A DNA stretch of 64,000 bases. Source: Saccharum officinarum (lineage: Eukaryota > Streptophyta > Magnoliopsida > Poales > Poaceae). The position numbers were made by a program, and so were the translations under genes. Shown here in pieces: positions 1 through 11,057 of the stretch. The notes under the pieces were generated by a model. The model was not told where the DNA came from. It ran no database searches and was given only the letters and a program-made list of their open reading frames with translations. Within the stretch, counting starts at the first letter, position 1, and each line of letters begins with the position of its first letter. The stretch is from NCBI GenBank assembly GCA_020631735.1, contig CM036168.1, positions 96,886,932 to 96,950,931 of the forward strand, given 5' to 3'.

Positions 1-655
1 TTATGGTACTGCATACCATTATTAAGCATACATTTATGAAATGTGTGGTTTTGAGCAATGTAGTTCAAATGATGGCTTTATGAGGGGGAGTATATTTTAT
101 TGCATCTACCTTGAAAGTAAACCACCAGAATTACAAACATCAAGTAGATCATATTTGCTAAAACACTGAAGTTTATGCATATATCATGAAGATCAATATC
201 TATTCATGAAGAATAGAATATCCTGAAGAATACATAACCAAGAAGGTTAGATGTTGTACTCTTTTTTCCTATGTGAGTTTTTATTTGAAGGTTTCTCACA
301 CAAGGTTTTTAATGAGACAACATAAGCAATGCAATTAACGAATGCAATGTACTCTTTTCTCCAAGAACTGTTTTTTCCCACTGGGTTTTCGGATGGAGTT
401 TTTAACGAGGCATGTGCATATCGTGGTAATCGCCCAAGGGGGAGTGTTGTAAAACATACGGACTTAATCCTAGAAGGAAAGGAGAAGGAGGAATCCTAAT
501 CCTAGTCTGTTTGTATGTGGGCTCTTACCAAAACTCTTAGCCCTTGGCAGGACTATATATACGTGGGAGCTCTATGTTGTAATCACCAATATTCAGAGGA
601 ATAAAGAATAGTCTCCCTACATCTTATGTCTATGTGTTTTACTTTCATCTACTAT
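1..655 (+). mobile_element. 3' end of a Ty1-copia-type LTR retrotransposon (internal tail plus LTR)
   Basis: A purine-rich tract (CAAGGGGGAG) ends at 444 and is followed at once by TGTTGTAAAAC, the expected polypurine tract and 5' end of a 3' LTR. The LTR has a TATA-like stretch (ACTATATATACG) near 552. It probably ends in the region 647-662; the exact end is unclear. Upstream is the non-coding tail of the internal region. The 5' part lies outside the window, so a TSD cannot be tested. Confidence 0.6.
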
Positions 656-662
656 ATTGATC

Positions 663-3600
663 ATGAGAGACGGAGAGGGAAAGGTTACAACTGCTGGCAA
701 CATGTTTTATAACAATATTGACCAACGTTGTGGTGTGTCGGTTAGTGAGTCCGGTTCATGGAGCTCTTGGAAGTTGAGTGGATCTCAATGTCTCTCCTCT
801 GCAGGTGTACAAGATGCTACAGGCGTAGAAGAAATCTGCGCTCTGCGCTTGCGCGTGTGTCTGCGGGAATCCCCGTCAGGAACAGGAAGGAAGCTGACCC
901 AATTTGGAACAGCAATGCCTCACCTTCCTGATGTCGATTTTTATTATATATTTGTTGCCTGATGGAACGGACCAGCATGTTCTACAACGAATGGTGTAGT
1001 AATTGCTCATCATCATTACATGGCGAGTCGACGATATGGATAGCATCCATGGTGAGGTGTGCCAAGCTAGGGAGATGCTAGAATGCCGGGTGACAAGTTT
1101 GATAAATGATGAGTTGGTCCGTTTTAGCTTTCATTCATGCCCTGATTACCATTCACAGGTCAAAAGAATCTTCATTTCGTCAATGTTTCCTTCCAGCTTG
1201 GACTCTTGGTCATACTATAATCTTCTTTAAGATAAACCCGCACTACTGAAATCTACCAGTTTTCCCTAGAGTTGAAACCCAAAATTTTACATTATACTCC
1301 TAAAATTTTTATTTCTTGTTTATATATACACATTCGCAAAAGAAATATATACAAATTACAAAACACGGGGAGATTAAACCAGACATGACATGACGCTTCT
1401 TTTCGTGTAGTTGCTTTCAGGAGACTACATCATTCATCCTCTAGAGTGGAAGCACCCTATAAGTGGATACAACAACCAGAAAAGAAAAGTGTTTGGTTGA
1501 CTGTACGAAAAAGATTTATTAATCCCACATTTGTGGATGTAATTACCCTATGCAAACATGTGGTTACATGTGTTTGTGTGGCCGGATGCGGAGAATCTAC
1601 CGTCCATATTCCGCTTCCCCCACAAAGCTCCGCTTCGCCCCCTTTGTCCCCCACCTTTCCCTTGGTATTTCCAGTGCCTTCTCCGGGTTTTGGTGCTTGA
1701 CAGCCCGTTGCCATGCCACACGGCTCACAGGCCCACCCCTGCACCGGCACTTGGCGATTATTATAGCGTGTTTCGATGCCCTCATGTGCATGGGCCAGAC
1801 TCTAGGGATGCAAGGACCATGCTTTTGGATGCATGTACCTCGACTTGGGCCAAGCCTGGCCCGTGCAAACCTCCCCCGCCATCCTGGCTCTAGGGAAATA
1901 AATAAAACTCATTTCCCTGTGGTCTGGCTCACGCGGGATGCGATCACACGTTGGCAAGCCAAAAAATGGCTCCTGTGGTGCTGCCCCGATGCACGCACGA
2001 GAAAGTAGCTAGGGTTACGTCCCCACTTTGTGCAACGCACTATGGGCATATTTCGATGAGACCCTGTGGCCAGGAACCTCTGACAGGCAGCGCATCAGAC
2101 CCTAGGCGTCTAAAATCGGACACCTGGGAACAATACCTGCGCCAGGCATGTTCTTAGTTGTCAATCCAAACACACCCTTTATATTATACTTACCCCTTGT
2201 CGTCACCGCTTTGCCTATGTCTCTCTTTCACTTTTCATTTCTCCTGTCCCCTCTCTCGTGTCCTCCTCCCTCTTCGCTCTCTTGCTTGCTCAATCACTCC
2301 CTCTCTAGTGTCGTGCGCCATGGTCCCTTCCGCTTCTACTCCTTCACCCTTCTACTCATGCTATACATGAAGTGCCATCCATTTCCCCTTCCTAGTCCTT
2401 TTTCCTCAAGTCATGGTGACCAAATCCGTTACCCCTTTTGGTGAAATAGTACATATGTGGGGAATCGTCGGTGGCTGGCAAAGGTAACTTCGATTCGACC
2501 ATAGATGTGATCTTTCCTTTCATTTCCCATGGTCATGTATCTTGTTGGCTCACTGATCTCATCATTTGTAGGGTTTCTATTGTGGTCAAAGGTAGATCTA
2601 CCTTTGTACTTAGTGGTGTGGCCATTGAACTACTCTTTGCTTCCTTGTTGCTTGAACTCTTGTGATAACAAGGAAACATGCCCAATCATCACTCTTTGCT
2701 CTTCATTTTCGACATGCATAGTTCGATGTTTTCTGTTGTCCTCAATGTTAAGATGATGAGGATAACATAAACCTAAGACATGTTCTTTGTTGATGATGCT
2801 AGCTTTGATCTTTTTATTACTACGATTTAACTTAGCACATCGTGATGCCAATGGTGTTATTCTTCAATGCATAAACTAATTTGAGAGCATGGTCATGTTG
2901 ATGATGTTACTTTTAAAATGAGAAGTGGTTCCCTCAGCACATGTTCATGATAATGATTTAGTCTATAAAAAGATTAGTATGATTTGTTCCTAAGAATTGG
3001 TTGTTTCATTTGTTTCTTTGCACTCGATGGACATGGTGAAAAGAGTTGAATGCTTGTTGTCAAAAACAACAGCTTTTTGTTGTTATATGTTCTGCATACT
3101 TCATGAGTAGGCTTAGGGTGGTCCAACTATCTCACCCTAACATCATCTGTGCCTCGATAAGTGCAATGGGCAAAAAAAAACGCCAAGCCAACCTTGATAA
3201 AATTTACAGTTGCAATGATATAGAGTGTGTTTCCATGTTGTGCATGCACAGAATCCTCTTATTTTAGCATGTGCAACCTTCTAATATAAGATATAGACAT
3301 CTGCTTTAGGACCACCATACATAGCTCTATAGAGGAGCAAGTGACAATGTTTCCGCATATGATTAGTCATAACCAAACATTTAGAATTATCTACCAAAAC
3401 TTTAAAAGGTCAAAGAGACTTTAGGGAGGTTGTACATGTCATTGGAGCTTAGGGAGGAGATAGTCCACCCTCCACTGAGACACCTAATAAGATTAGGACC
3501 AGCCCTAGATGGTATCTGGTTTTAAGGTAAATAGATGAAATTAAGCCAGCATTATATGGTAAATATATGAAATTAAGTAAGCATTATATTTTGTGCATGT

Positions 3601-3722
3601 GTCCATGTGAAACGAAACCTTCTATCTGGTTTACTCAGGCAATCATTCTTTATGGAAGAATTTTGTTATGCTAGTTGTTTGTGGTTGTTTACTAGTAGTA
3701 ACAATATTATTCAATTGACATA
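663..3722. other. Intergenic stretch, nothing coding recognised
   Basis: About 3 kb without a convincing gene. The open frames are short, have no recognisable motif and overlap on both strands. A pyrimidine-rich part (about 2210-2410) and an AT-rich part (2680-3720) were noted. No TSD-bounded element was found here. Confidence 0.4.
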
Positions 3723-3731
3723 CAAAAATAA

Positions 3732-4693
3732 GAGTAAAGTCCATCCCCGGTCCCTAAACTTGTATCGCTGTGTCATCCCGGTCTCTAAACTCGCAAATTA
3801 ACCGTTGAGGTCCTCAAACTTGTTCATCTGTGTCATCTCGGTCCCTAAACTTGTTCGGCTGTATCATTCCGGTCCCTAAACTTAAAAATCACCCATTTAG
3901 GTCCTCAAACTTGTTCAGTTGTGTCATCCTGGTACCTAAACTTGGTTTTAGGTCTCATCTGGGTCAAAATAGGGCGATATAAAAACACTATATCAAAAAT
4001 TAATTCATAACTTTTTCATATGAGCTCAAATGAAGACAAACTTTATATCAAAATTGTAGCCCTCGACGTGATGTACAACTTAGTAGTTGAAAAGTTTTTT
4101 AATTAAAACTGTTTAGGGTCCCACAATATTGTTGTAAGTTTATAGATTTTAAAATTTAAAATTTAAAATTATCAAAAAATCTTAGGTACTGACATAGTCT
4201 ATATGAAAGTTATAGTTCTTAATATGATCTACAACTTTGTAGTTGAAAAGTTTTTTTATTTGAAGTCATTTAGTGTCCCAAAATTTAATTTTAAATTTTA
4301 AATTTCAAAATCTATAAACTTACAACAATATTTTGGGACCCTAAACAGTTTTAATTCAAAAACTTTCCAACTACAAAGTTGTAGATCGCGTCGAGGGCTA
4401 CAATTTTGATATAAAGTTTGTCTTCATTCGAGCTCATATGAAAAAGTTAAGAATTAATTTTTGATATAGAGTTTTAGATTGCTCTATTTTGATCCAAATG
4501 AGACTCAAAACCAAGTTTAGGGACCGGGGTGACACAACTAAACAAGTTTGAGGACCTAAATGAGTGATTTCCAAGTTCAGGGACCGAGATGACATAGCTG
4601 AACAACTTTGAGGACCTAAACGGTCGATTTGCGAGTTTAGGGACCAGAATGACAAAGCCAAACAAATTTAGGAACCGGTGATGGACTTTACTC
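3732..4693. mobile_element. Foldback Mutator-type MITE, 962 bp, 9-bp TSD
   Basis: The element begins GAGTAAAGTCCATC and ends GATGGACTTTACTC, and almost its whole length folds back on itself. The flanks are an exact 9-bp duplication, CAAAAATAA, at 3723-3731 and 4694-4702, the size made by Mutator superfamily transposases. The outer parts of both arms carry about seven degenerate ~35-bp repeats built on GGTCCCTAAACTTG. It has no coding capacity. A transcript would form a long hairpin. Confidence 0.9.
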
Positions 4694-4708
4694 CAAAAAT
4701 AACATGAG

Positions 4709-4950
4709 TGCTTGTTTAGTTCCTAAAAAATTTCTCAAAAAGTGATACAGTAGTCATCACATCAAATCTTTAGACGCATGCATAGAGCATTAAATATAGG
4801 TAAAAAAATAACAAATTTTACAGTTTGTTTGTAAATGTCGAAACAAATATTTTGAGCCTAGTTAGTTCATTGTTGGACAAATTTTACCAAATAACAACGA
4901 AAGTGCTACAGAAATTTTTTCCAAAATACTTTCAGATCTAAACACGGCCT
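4709..4950. mobile_element. MITE of the GTTTAG-end group
   Basis: The ends are TGCTTGTTTAGTTCC and GATCTAAACACGGCC. The interior has the landmarks shared by this group in the window: GAGCCTAGTTAG, ACGAAAGTGCTACAG and a TAAATATAGGTAAAA block. It starts only 6 bp after the TSD of the foldback element on its left. Confidence 0.7.
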
Positions 4951-5027
4951 GCCTGCCGTACAAACATTTACTGTACGGTAAATCAACGGTACCTCGTAGG
5001 TTAAACAGAATACAGATAGTTTTGTTC

Positions 5028-8000
5028 CTAAGACGTGGGGAGGGCATTACTGGCGACCTTTGCGGCGAGCGGGACGGCCACCAGCATCTCCACGATGGGG
5101 AGGATGTTGCTCAGGAACACCACGCACGCCGCCGCGTTCTTGTCGTGCCGGGGGCTGCAGAGGGGCCTCGCCACCCGTCCCAGGCTGGACACGACGGCGG
5201 CGAGCAAGGTGAACACCAGCGCCTTCGTGTACATGTCGTACTCCGGCGTTCCAAGCAGCGCGGCGTAGGCCGCACCCAGCATGCCGAAGCCGAACGTGGC
5301 CACGACGGCAGTCGGCAACATCTCCATCTTGTTCTCAGCGATCTCACGCTGGCCCTGCTCTGCAGTGTCGTCAGTGAACAGGTTCACGGCATAATACATG
5401 GCAGCCACGGTGATCTCCGGGAAGAGTGCGAGCACGGTGTCGCCGCCGAGAAACTCCTTGGCAATAGTCAACGCGGTGACCGCGAGCAAGGCGATGACGG
5501 CGTCCTTCAGGTACCTCACGAGGGACAGCACCTTGTCCCTCGCGGCACTAGTCCTGTACCCAAGCGGCATGCAGGTGGCCACGACCAGGAACACGCTGAG
5601 GGCCGACGCCAGGAAGGACACGGAGAGGTCGAACCGGTGGCCCATCGCCCGGAAGCTGGAGTTGTTGAGGTAGCCGAACAGGAGCGTGGTCTGCACGGCG
5701 AAGGCCGTCGCGGTGGCGAACAGGGCAACCTTGCGGCCGCTCTTGATCCCCGCCTCGAACGCCTCGTCGCGCATGCTGTCCTCCGTCGGCGTCGCGTGGT
5801 ACGCGAGAATGCCGATGAGGCCCTGTATAGGCAGCAGATTGAGAGACAACAAGATGCTGTCTTCACTTATGAGGAGGAGCAGCAGGGAGTTCGTCGCGAC
5901 CAGCGCCGCGCCGCCGATGATGCAGAGGACCTGGATGAACCGGATGTGCCCCTTATGCAGCTGCCTGTGTCCTGACAAGAACAATTTCAGGTAGACCAGC
6001 AGGAGCGCAGAAAGGTACGCGATGACCAAGAAGCAACCGCCGGCCACCAGGATGTGCCGGTGCAACAGAGCATCTTTGCGCACCGAGAAAGCTGCGGTGA
6101 GGAAGCCGGTCGCAGTGGCAATAGTGCCTTGAGCGAATGATGAGGTACGCTTCAGTATCCTATTTGTTGCCTGCTTTGGCTCCTCCTCTGGATCATTCTT
6201 GGGAGGAGCATTCAACTCTGGGTCATCCATTGTGCTCTTTACCTTCAAAAGAAAAGTCCATCGGGGATTAACAAACTTTCTCTCTAAAATTAAGCTAATT
6301 TCATAATGGATGTCTATTAGAGGCGCCAGTACTTTGCTAGAAAGTCAGCAATTGAGGCCATGATCTCGACATGCCAGAATACATTTCAGAAGGTAAACAA
6401 CTAGTAATCAATTCAAACCACAAAGTAAACTGCTAATAAATGAGGTTAACTAACTATACAAAACGCACTCTGAAAATATATAATATGAATTATCCAGGTC
6501 GCTACCCTAACACAAACAGCACACGTTAATTTCGTTTCCCTTCTGCAAAATCGTGTACATAAGCAGCGGTATACCTAACTAACAAAGGTTGATCAAGATT
6601 GTCACATTCTCCCTTTTCTGAAAAAAAAATGAAGAATTGCTTCTCAACAGATCTACACATATAACTGGCATTCAGAAAACTTATGATTGAGTTGTAAACA
6701 CGCCAGTATTGAATATCCTGGCAAATAGATTCACATGTTCATTTAATAATATGCCGATTCAAAAGACTAGGCTTGCGATAAGATCAGTTTTCTTAAGAAA
6801 CAACTACAGTGAAACATGGAAATCCTTTTTATGACTACAAAAGAGTATAAGATAGCAGTAAGTTGGCTTCAAAACTTCAGGCCATGCTTTCAAGTCACCA
6901 TAGACATAACCAACTAATTCCTCCTGTTTGCAAATACTTCATGTTTGAACAAGATTTGAGTCAAACCTTTAAAACTTTGATTACAAATATTTTTAAGCAT
7001 TTATTATAGAAAAGAAACTTGAAGATCATATTAATAGATTTTTCTTGAAAAGTAATTTCATAACAAAGATAAATTTATTAGATATATTTACATTCTTAAT
7101 AGTGATCAAAGGTATGATTTGGAGACTGTGTTATTGTCCAAAATGTCAAATAACTGCAAACTAGAGGGAGAACAAATCAGCTCAGCACACAAGGGGTGGT
7201 GGCCATTCACCACCGGTGCCTGGTCCTGCTGTTCGTTTTTACAAACTCTATTCCTTCTTAATGAAATACGGGTCCAATGCCCCATCGAGAAAAAAAAAAG
7301 GTCAGCACACAAGGAAACTTTATTGGGCGTGTAACAAATTATCTCTTAGATGCCAGCGCTGATTTCAAAATCAACGTCTGTCAGACGCCCCAAACTTTGC
7401 AGGAAAGCTGAGTGCTAAACTTTAGGCCATGCTTTCAACACAATGGAATACAAATGTCAGAGGGGTAAACATCTAGGGATCAGTTTGTACTTAGTACCAC
7501 AAGATAATCTGTATAGGAATTTGAACTATGCAGGCCACAACCGAAATACCTAACCCAAAACGTATTGATATTTGACAAGAACAGTGTTCTTATTGGGATA
7601 ATACATTTTCTCTCTTGCTGCATACTACCCTTCAACATATTTATTACCAAGGTTGAGGCGCAAAATGAAAGTAGCAAAAAGCTTACAAATGCAAACTACA
7701 AAGGACTAGGCTTGGCAGTTGGCAGTAAGCTCAGTTTCCATCAAGAATCAGCTATTGTGAAACATGAAAAATTCTTTTTATGACTACAATTTCTTGTATG
7801 ATAAAAAAAATCAGGCTTCAAACTTCTTCAGAGAAGAAGCATAAGACTAGAAGTATTACAAGCATACACACCCGAAGTTTAAATTCATTATAGGCACCCA
7901 ACTACAGTCCAATACGAAAAATAAAGTAGAAGGCCCAACCATTGGATGCGAAGAAAAGCATATAGCTCTTGAGTTAGGCAGCTGTAAGTCGGCTGATAAA

Positions 8001-8593
8001 CTTCAGTCCATGCTTTCAACGCACCAAAACACATATCAGAGATGTAATCAGGTAGAAAGAGGTCATAGCACAAGACAACGCTAATTGACGATGTTAACTA
8101 TGAACTGGAGATCCTCTCATTGTTCAGTACAGGAACATCTAAGGCAAATATTACATCAGATAGTTCATTGGTTGTCAAATTTGTCTCCATAAAAACATGC
8201 GTACTTCATAAGCTCTGTAAATATGATCGTCGTACATATTTTTTCCTGGATTCAGGTTTAAAAAGCTAACAGATAAACTGACATAGGAATTGCTAAACAT
8301 AGGACTAGACAGGACAGCAAGTTCAGTTTGCGTCAGAAAGCAACTATCTTGGGTAACATGGAAATCTTTGTCGTGAATAACATGGATTTGGCTACAGATC
8401 TGGCTATGAAATAAATCATCTTTTAACACGGATTTCGCCACAAATCTCACTTGGAGAGGGTCCAAAAAGGGCAGAACAGGAACCTGATTAAACGCGCTTA
8501 AAAGGAAGATAGGCATGGAAAAAGTTCAAAAAAACTGAAGCAAGCAACAAGGATTTGCCTGTGTACCTGTGAAGGATAGGAGTTTGCTGCCAT
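5028..8593 (-). CDS. Multi-pass membrane protein of unknown function (tandem paralogue 1)
   Basis: The long exon is 5028-6242 (404 codons plus TAG). A short first coding exon is proposed at 8567-8593 (nine codons from ATG, ending CAG before GTACAC). It joins in frame to an acceptor TTGAAG before 6242, giving about 413 residues with a 2.3-kb intron. If that exon is wrong, translation would start at the ATG at 6228-6230 (400 residues). The N-terminus is acidic and soluble, followed by roughly ten hydrophobic segments separated by short loops, including an FPEITVAAMYY segment and a C-terminal segment ending in AAKVA. No signal peptide, catalytic motif or named domain was recognised. The downstream minus-strand gene at 11058-12706 is a clear paralogue with the same exon plan and hydropathy, so both arose by local duplication. 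The family looks like one of the uncharacterised plant membrane-protein families, and no function is assigned. Confidence 0.8.
6243..8566 (-). other. Long first intron of membrane-protein gene 1, with diverged internal repeats
   Basis: This AT-rich sequence lies between the proposed exons. It holds diverged copies of the same phrases. One is of the type GGCCATGCTTTCAA, near 6885, 7424 and 8006, with a weaker one at 6356. The other is a block around ACTAGGCTTG followed by a GAAACATGGAAATC-like phrase, near 6767, 7707 and 8302. A short LINE end sits inside it (7195-7301). Confidence 0.55.
7195..7301 (+). mobile_element. Severely 5'-truncated LINE 3' end with 13-bp TSD
   Basis: The insert ends with CTTCTTAATGAAATACG, a LINE-like tail, and a run of A. 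It is bounded by TCAGCACACAAGG at 7182-7194 and again at 7302-7314. A 3'-end fragment with poly(A) and a 13-bp duplication is the mark of target-primed reverse transcription. Confidence 0.75.
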
Positions 8594-8654
8594 GGAGGGG
8601 CGTCCGTCCCCGAGTAGCCTCCCAGCAGTGGTGGTCTTGAGTCTCTTGACAGTA

Positions 8655-8674
8655 TTTGTTTCAAAAAAAAAAAA
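8655..8674 (+). mobile_element. 20-bp poly(A) micro-insertion with 14-bp TSD
   Basis: TTTGTTTC plus twelve A lies between two exact copies of GTCTCTTGACAGTA (8641-8654 and 8675-8688). It looks like a retroposon truncated almost to its tail. It lies just upstream of the proposed first exon of the minus-strand gene ending at 8593. Confidence 0.65.
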
Positions 8675-8808
8675 GTCTCTTGACAGTAGGAAAGAGGGGA
8701 GGGGATCAGGGGAGGCTACAGGCAAGGAAAGACTTCTGTTCCTAGTGCGTCAACGCATGGCTTGCTGGGAAATTTCTTGTCACACAACACAATAAATTAT
8801 TGATTTGT

Positions 8809-8821
8809 TCGCGTCAAAAAA
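8809..8821 (+). mobile_element. 13-bp poly(A) micro-insertion with 18-bp near-exact TSD
   Basis: TCGCGTC plus A's lies between AATAAATTATTGATTTGT (8791-8808) and AATAAATTATTGGTTTGT (8822-8839), which differ at one base. It has the same structure as the micro-insertion 135 bp away. Confidence 0.6.
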
Positions 8822-8839
8822 AATAAATTATTGGTTTGT

Positions 8840-10197
8840 CCAAGAGTAGTATAAATTATCTATCGCTGTTTGTCAAACTGTGCTCTTTGTTCTTTTCTTA
8901 TCTTTGTATCTCATCCTAGATTGATGCAATAAACTTCGAATACACCGGAGAATGTTAGTTGTTAGCAACGGATTATTAGTGAATGGCTCCAAGTGAGGCC
9001 TCAGTAATATGCCTTGTCAGTGTGTAGCTACTCATGTTTAACGTTTCGGTTTACTCATTGCCACTTGCCAGCTATAATTATCGCAGCATTGATACCATAA
9101 GCAGTTTCCAGTTGGGTACTCTGTGCGGACACAATATTCCTCGGTTCGTCGCTTGATTTGTGATTGAACAGTGATTGGAGCGCAAAGCATCTCCATACCA
9201 TGTGGGGCCACACGATAGAGACAAAAACGAGGCCACCCAAGTCCTGACTTTTTGAATTATACGTGCTTGTCGATGTGCCTTTCGGTCTGTGGGGACGAGG
9301 ACGATTTGTATGGCGACGATATTTCCAGGCTACTCCGGTTGCCAAATACGAGTTTCCAAGAACCTATTAGGCTCTGAGTAACTTCGCATGCTATCCCAAA
9401 AAAACTTGGCACCAAAGAAAAAAAAATAATGTCCTTCGTGGGTCAAGTAGCTATCAAACTACTTATCATGGACGTTGGCCCCTTGACTACCTCAAGAATC
9501 TTCCTCAACCGAAAGGGTTCGTGTTGGTTGTTGCTTCCGTACAACGAGCTGGTAAAAGGGAAAGAATCTCAACCAAAGGTCTTGCTTGCCCAATTCTGGA
9601 GCAGAATTCCTGACCAAATCTATGCCACAGGCCACAGCCTATATACCCTGCAGGGGACAGAAAGATTATCTGCCGGTGCAGTGGTTGTGGTTCTGGCAAA
9701 CTGTGAGTCTTGCAGTAGTCCATTAGGGCAGCACCAACGCTGGCGTATATGATTGTTTGCCTGAAGAAAAAGGTGTGTTCACACGTTGGCACGGAGCACA
9801 GGAACCACGGTCTCTCCACCACAGGCTATAGTGGACAAATTTGCTTCAATTCTCTCTTCTCATAGAGTCCAGAGGCTTTTGCTTCAGTCTGTCAACTTTG
9901 TCATTTCAAAGTTGCTCCAGGGAATTTGCTTTTACCCCACAGTGCACTCTCCGATAGCTGCTTCAGCATTGTGTCAGTTGGGGGCAATTGGCTCCTCTGC
10001 AAGCTACACTGGTACTCTACGAGGCTATCAACTGGGTAGCTTTTTTTGTCCCAGCCTAGCTGGACTGACAAGGCATATATACAACGTGGAGCGTTGTAGA
10101 AGGCCTTAGCAGCCTAGCATAGCACTGAACCTGACTTGCATATGGTTCTGACGCACCTGAACGGCAAGGGACTGTTCTGGCCTTGCGGGGTACTTAA
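8840..10197. other. Intergenic stretch between the two membrane-protein genes
   Basis: No gene could be supported. Frames of about 100 codons occur on both strands (9429-9822) but show no family motif. The stretch contains the region upstream of membrane-protein gene 1 and the far downstream side of gene 2. Confidence 0.35.
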
Positions 10198-10493
10198 GGG
10201 TGCATTTGGTAGGGCTCCAGATTCTTGTAAAAACTTTTCAGATACAGATTCTCTCTAGAAATGTTTTCGGTGATGAATCGAAATCACTTTGTGAAACCGT
10301 TTGGCTGGTAGACTAGATTCTGATTTATAAGAGAAAGGAGGTCAAGAAACATAACTGAATCTGACGAAACCAGCCTTTGGCCAATTCATGTTTCTAGGCA
10401 AGAAACCAGAAACGTTTCCAGTTTTCACCATTTGGAAGTGATTCTCTGGTTCTAGCAGAGAATCTGGAACAATTCAGCTTGCCAAGCGCACCC
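10198..10493. mobile_element. Tourist-like MITE, 296 bp, TAA TSD
   Basis: The ends are GGGTGCATTTGGTAGG and GCTTGCCAAGCGCACCC, imperfect inverted repeats. TAA is duplicated at 10195-10197 and 10494-10496, as for PIF/Harbinger-derived Tourist elements. The interior is non-coding. Confidence 0.8.
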
Positions 10494-10829
10494 TAAGTCC
10501 AAGTAGCCTTCCCTCTCATACACATGCTTCCGTAGTTCCGCTCGTTCCCTTAGGCTTCTGCGAAATTTTAGGTTAAATGAGATACCTGTGATGTGAAATA
10601 GAACAATCTCCAAATCTTTGCTGTGTTTGCCTTTCCTTTGAACCAAAAACAGGGCCTTAACGCTTAAAAACTGAAAATAACCACGGATCATCAAGAAATT
10701 TTCTGCCAAAAAGAGCTTTAGAAAAAGCAATATTATGAAACCTTACAAACAGGCAGAGGTGCTCACGTCATAAGCAAAAGAACCGCATTCATGGAAAAAG
10801 GGTGAAAACGATTTGGTTGGACTGATATA

Positions 10830-10924
10830 CCCCCTCCGTTCTAAATTATAAATTGTTCTAGCTTTCTTAAATATACTGTTTTCACTATGCGCTATGTACA
10901 ATTTATAATTTGAAACGGCCGAAG
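10830..10924. mobile_element. Stowaway MITE, 95 bp
   Basis: The left end CCCCCTCCGTTCTAAATTAT and right end AATTTGAAACGGCCGAAG match the Stowaway terminal type (CTCCCTCCGTTC). TA flanks both sides (10828-10829 and 10925-10926). It lies about 130 bp beyond the stop codon of membrane-protein gene 2. Confidence 0.8.
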
Positions 10925-11057
10925 TACTAGAGAAGGGTACCCAAACTGAGTGCCAAATGCAGTAACAAAAAAGTTACTGCTGGAACACTACGGCATGTAC
11001 TCTACCACAGGAAAAACTGTGCCAGACTGCCAGTTCCCACCAAATAGCCGCCAAAGA

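Noticed and set aside
5022..5975. 317-codon plus-strand frame
   Set aside because: Antisense shadow of membrane-protein gene 1; His/Gly/Arg-rich without motifs.
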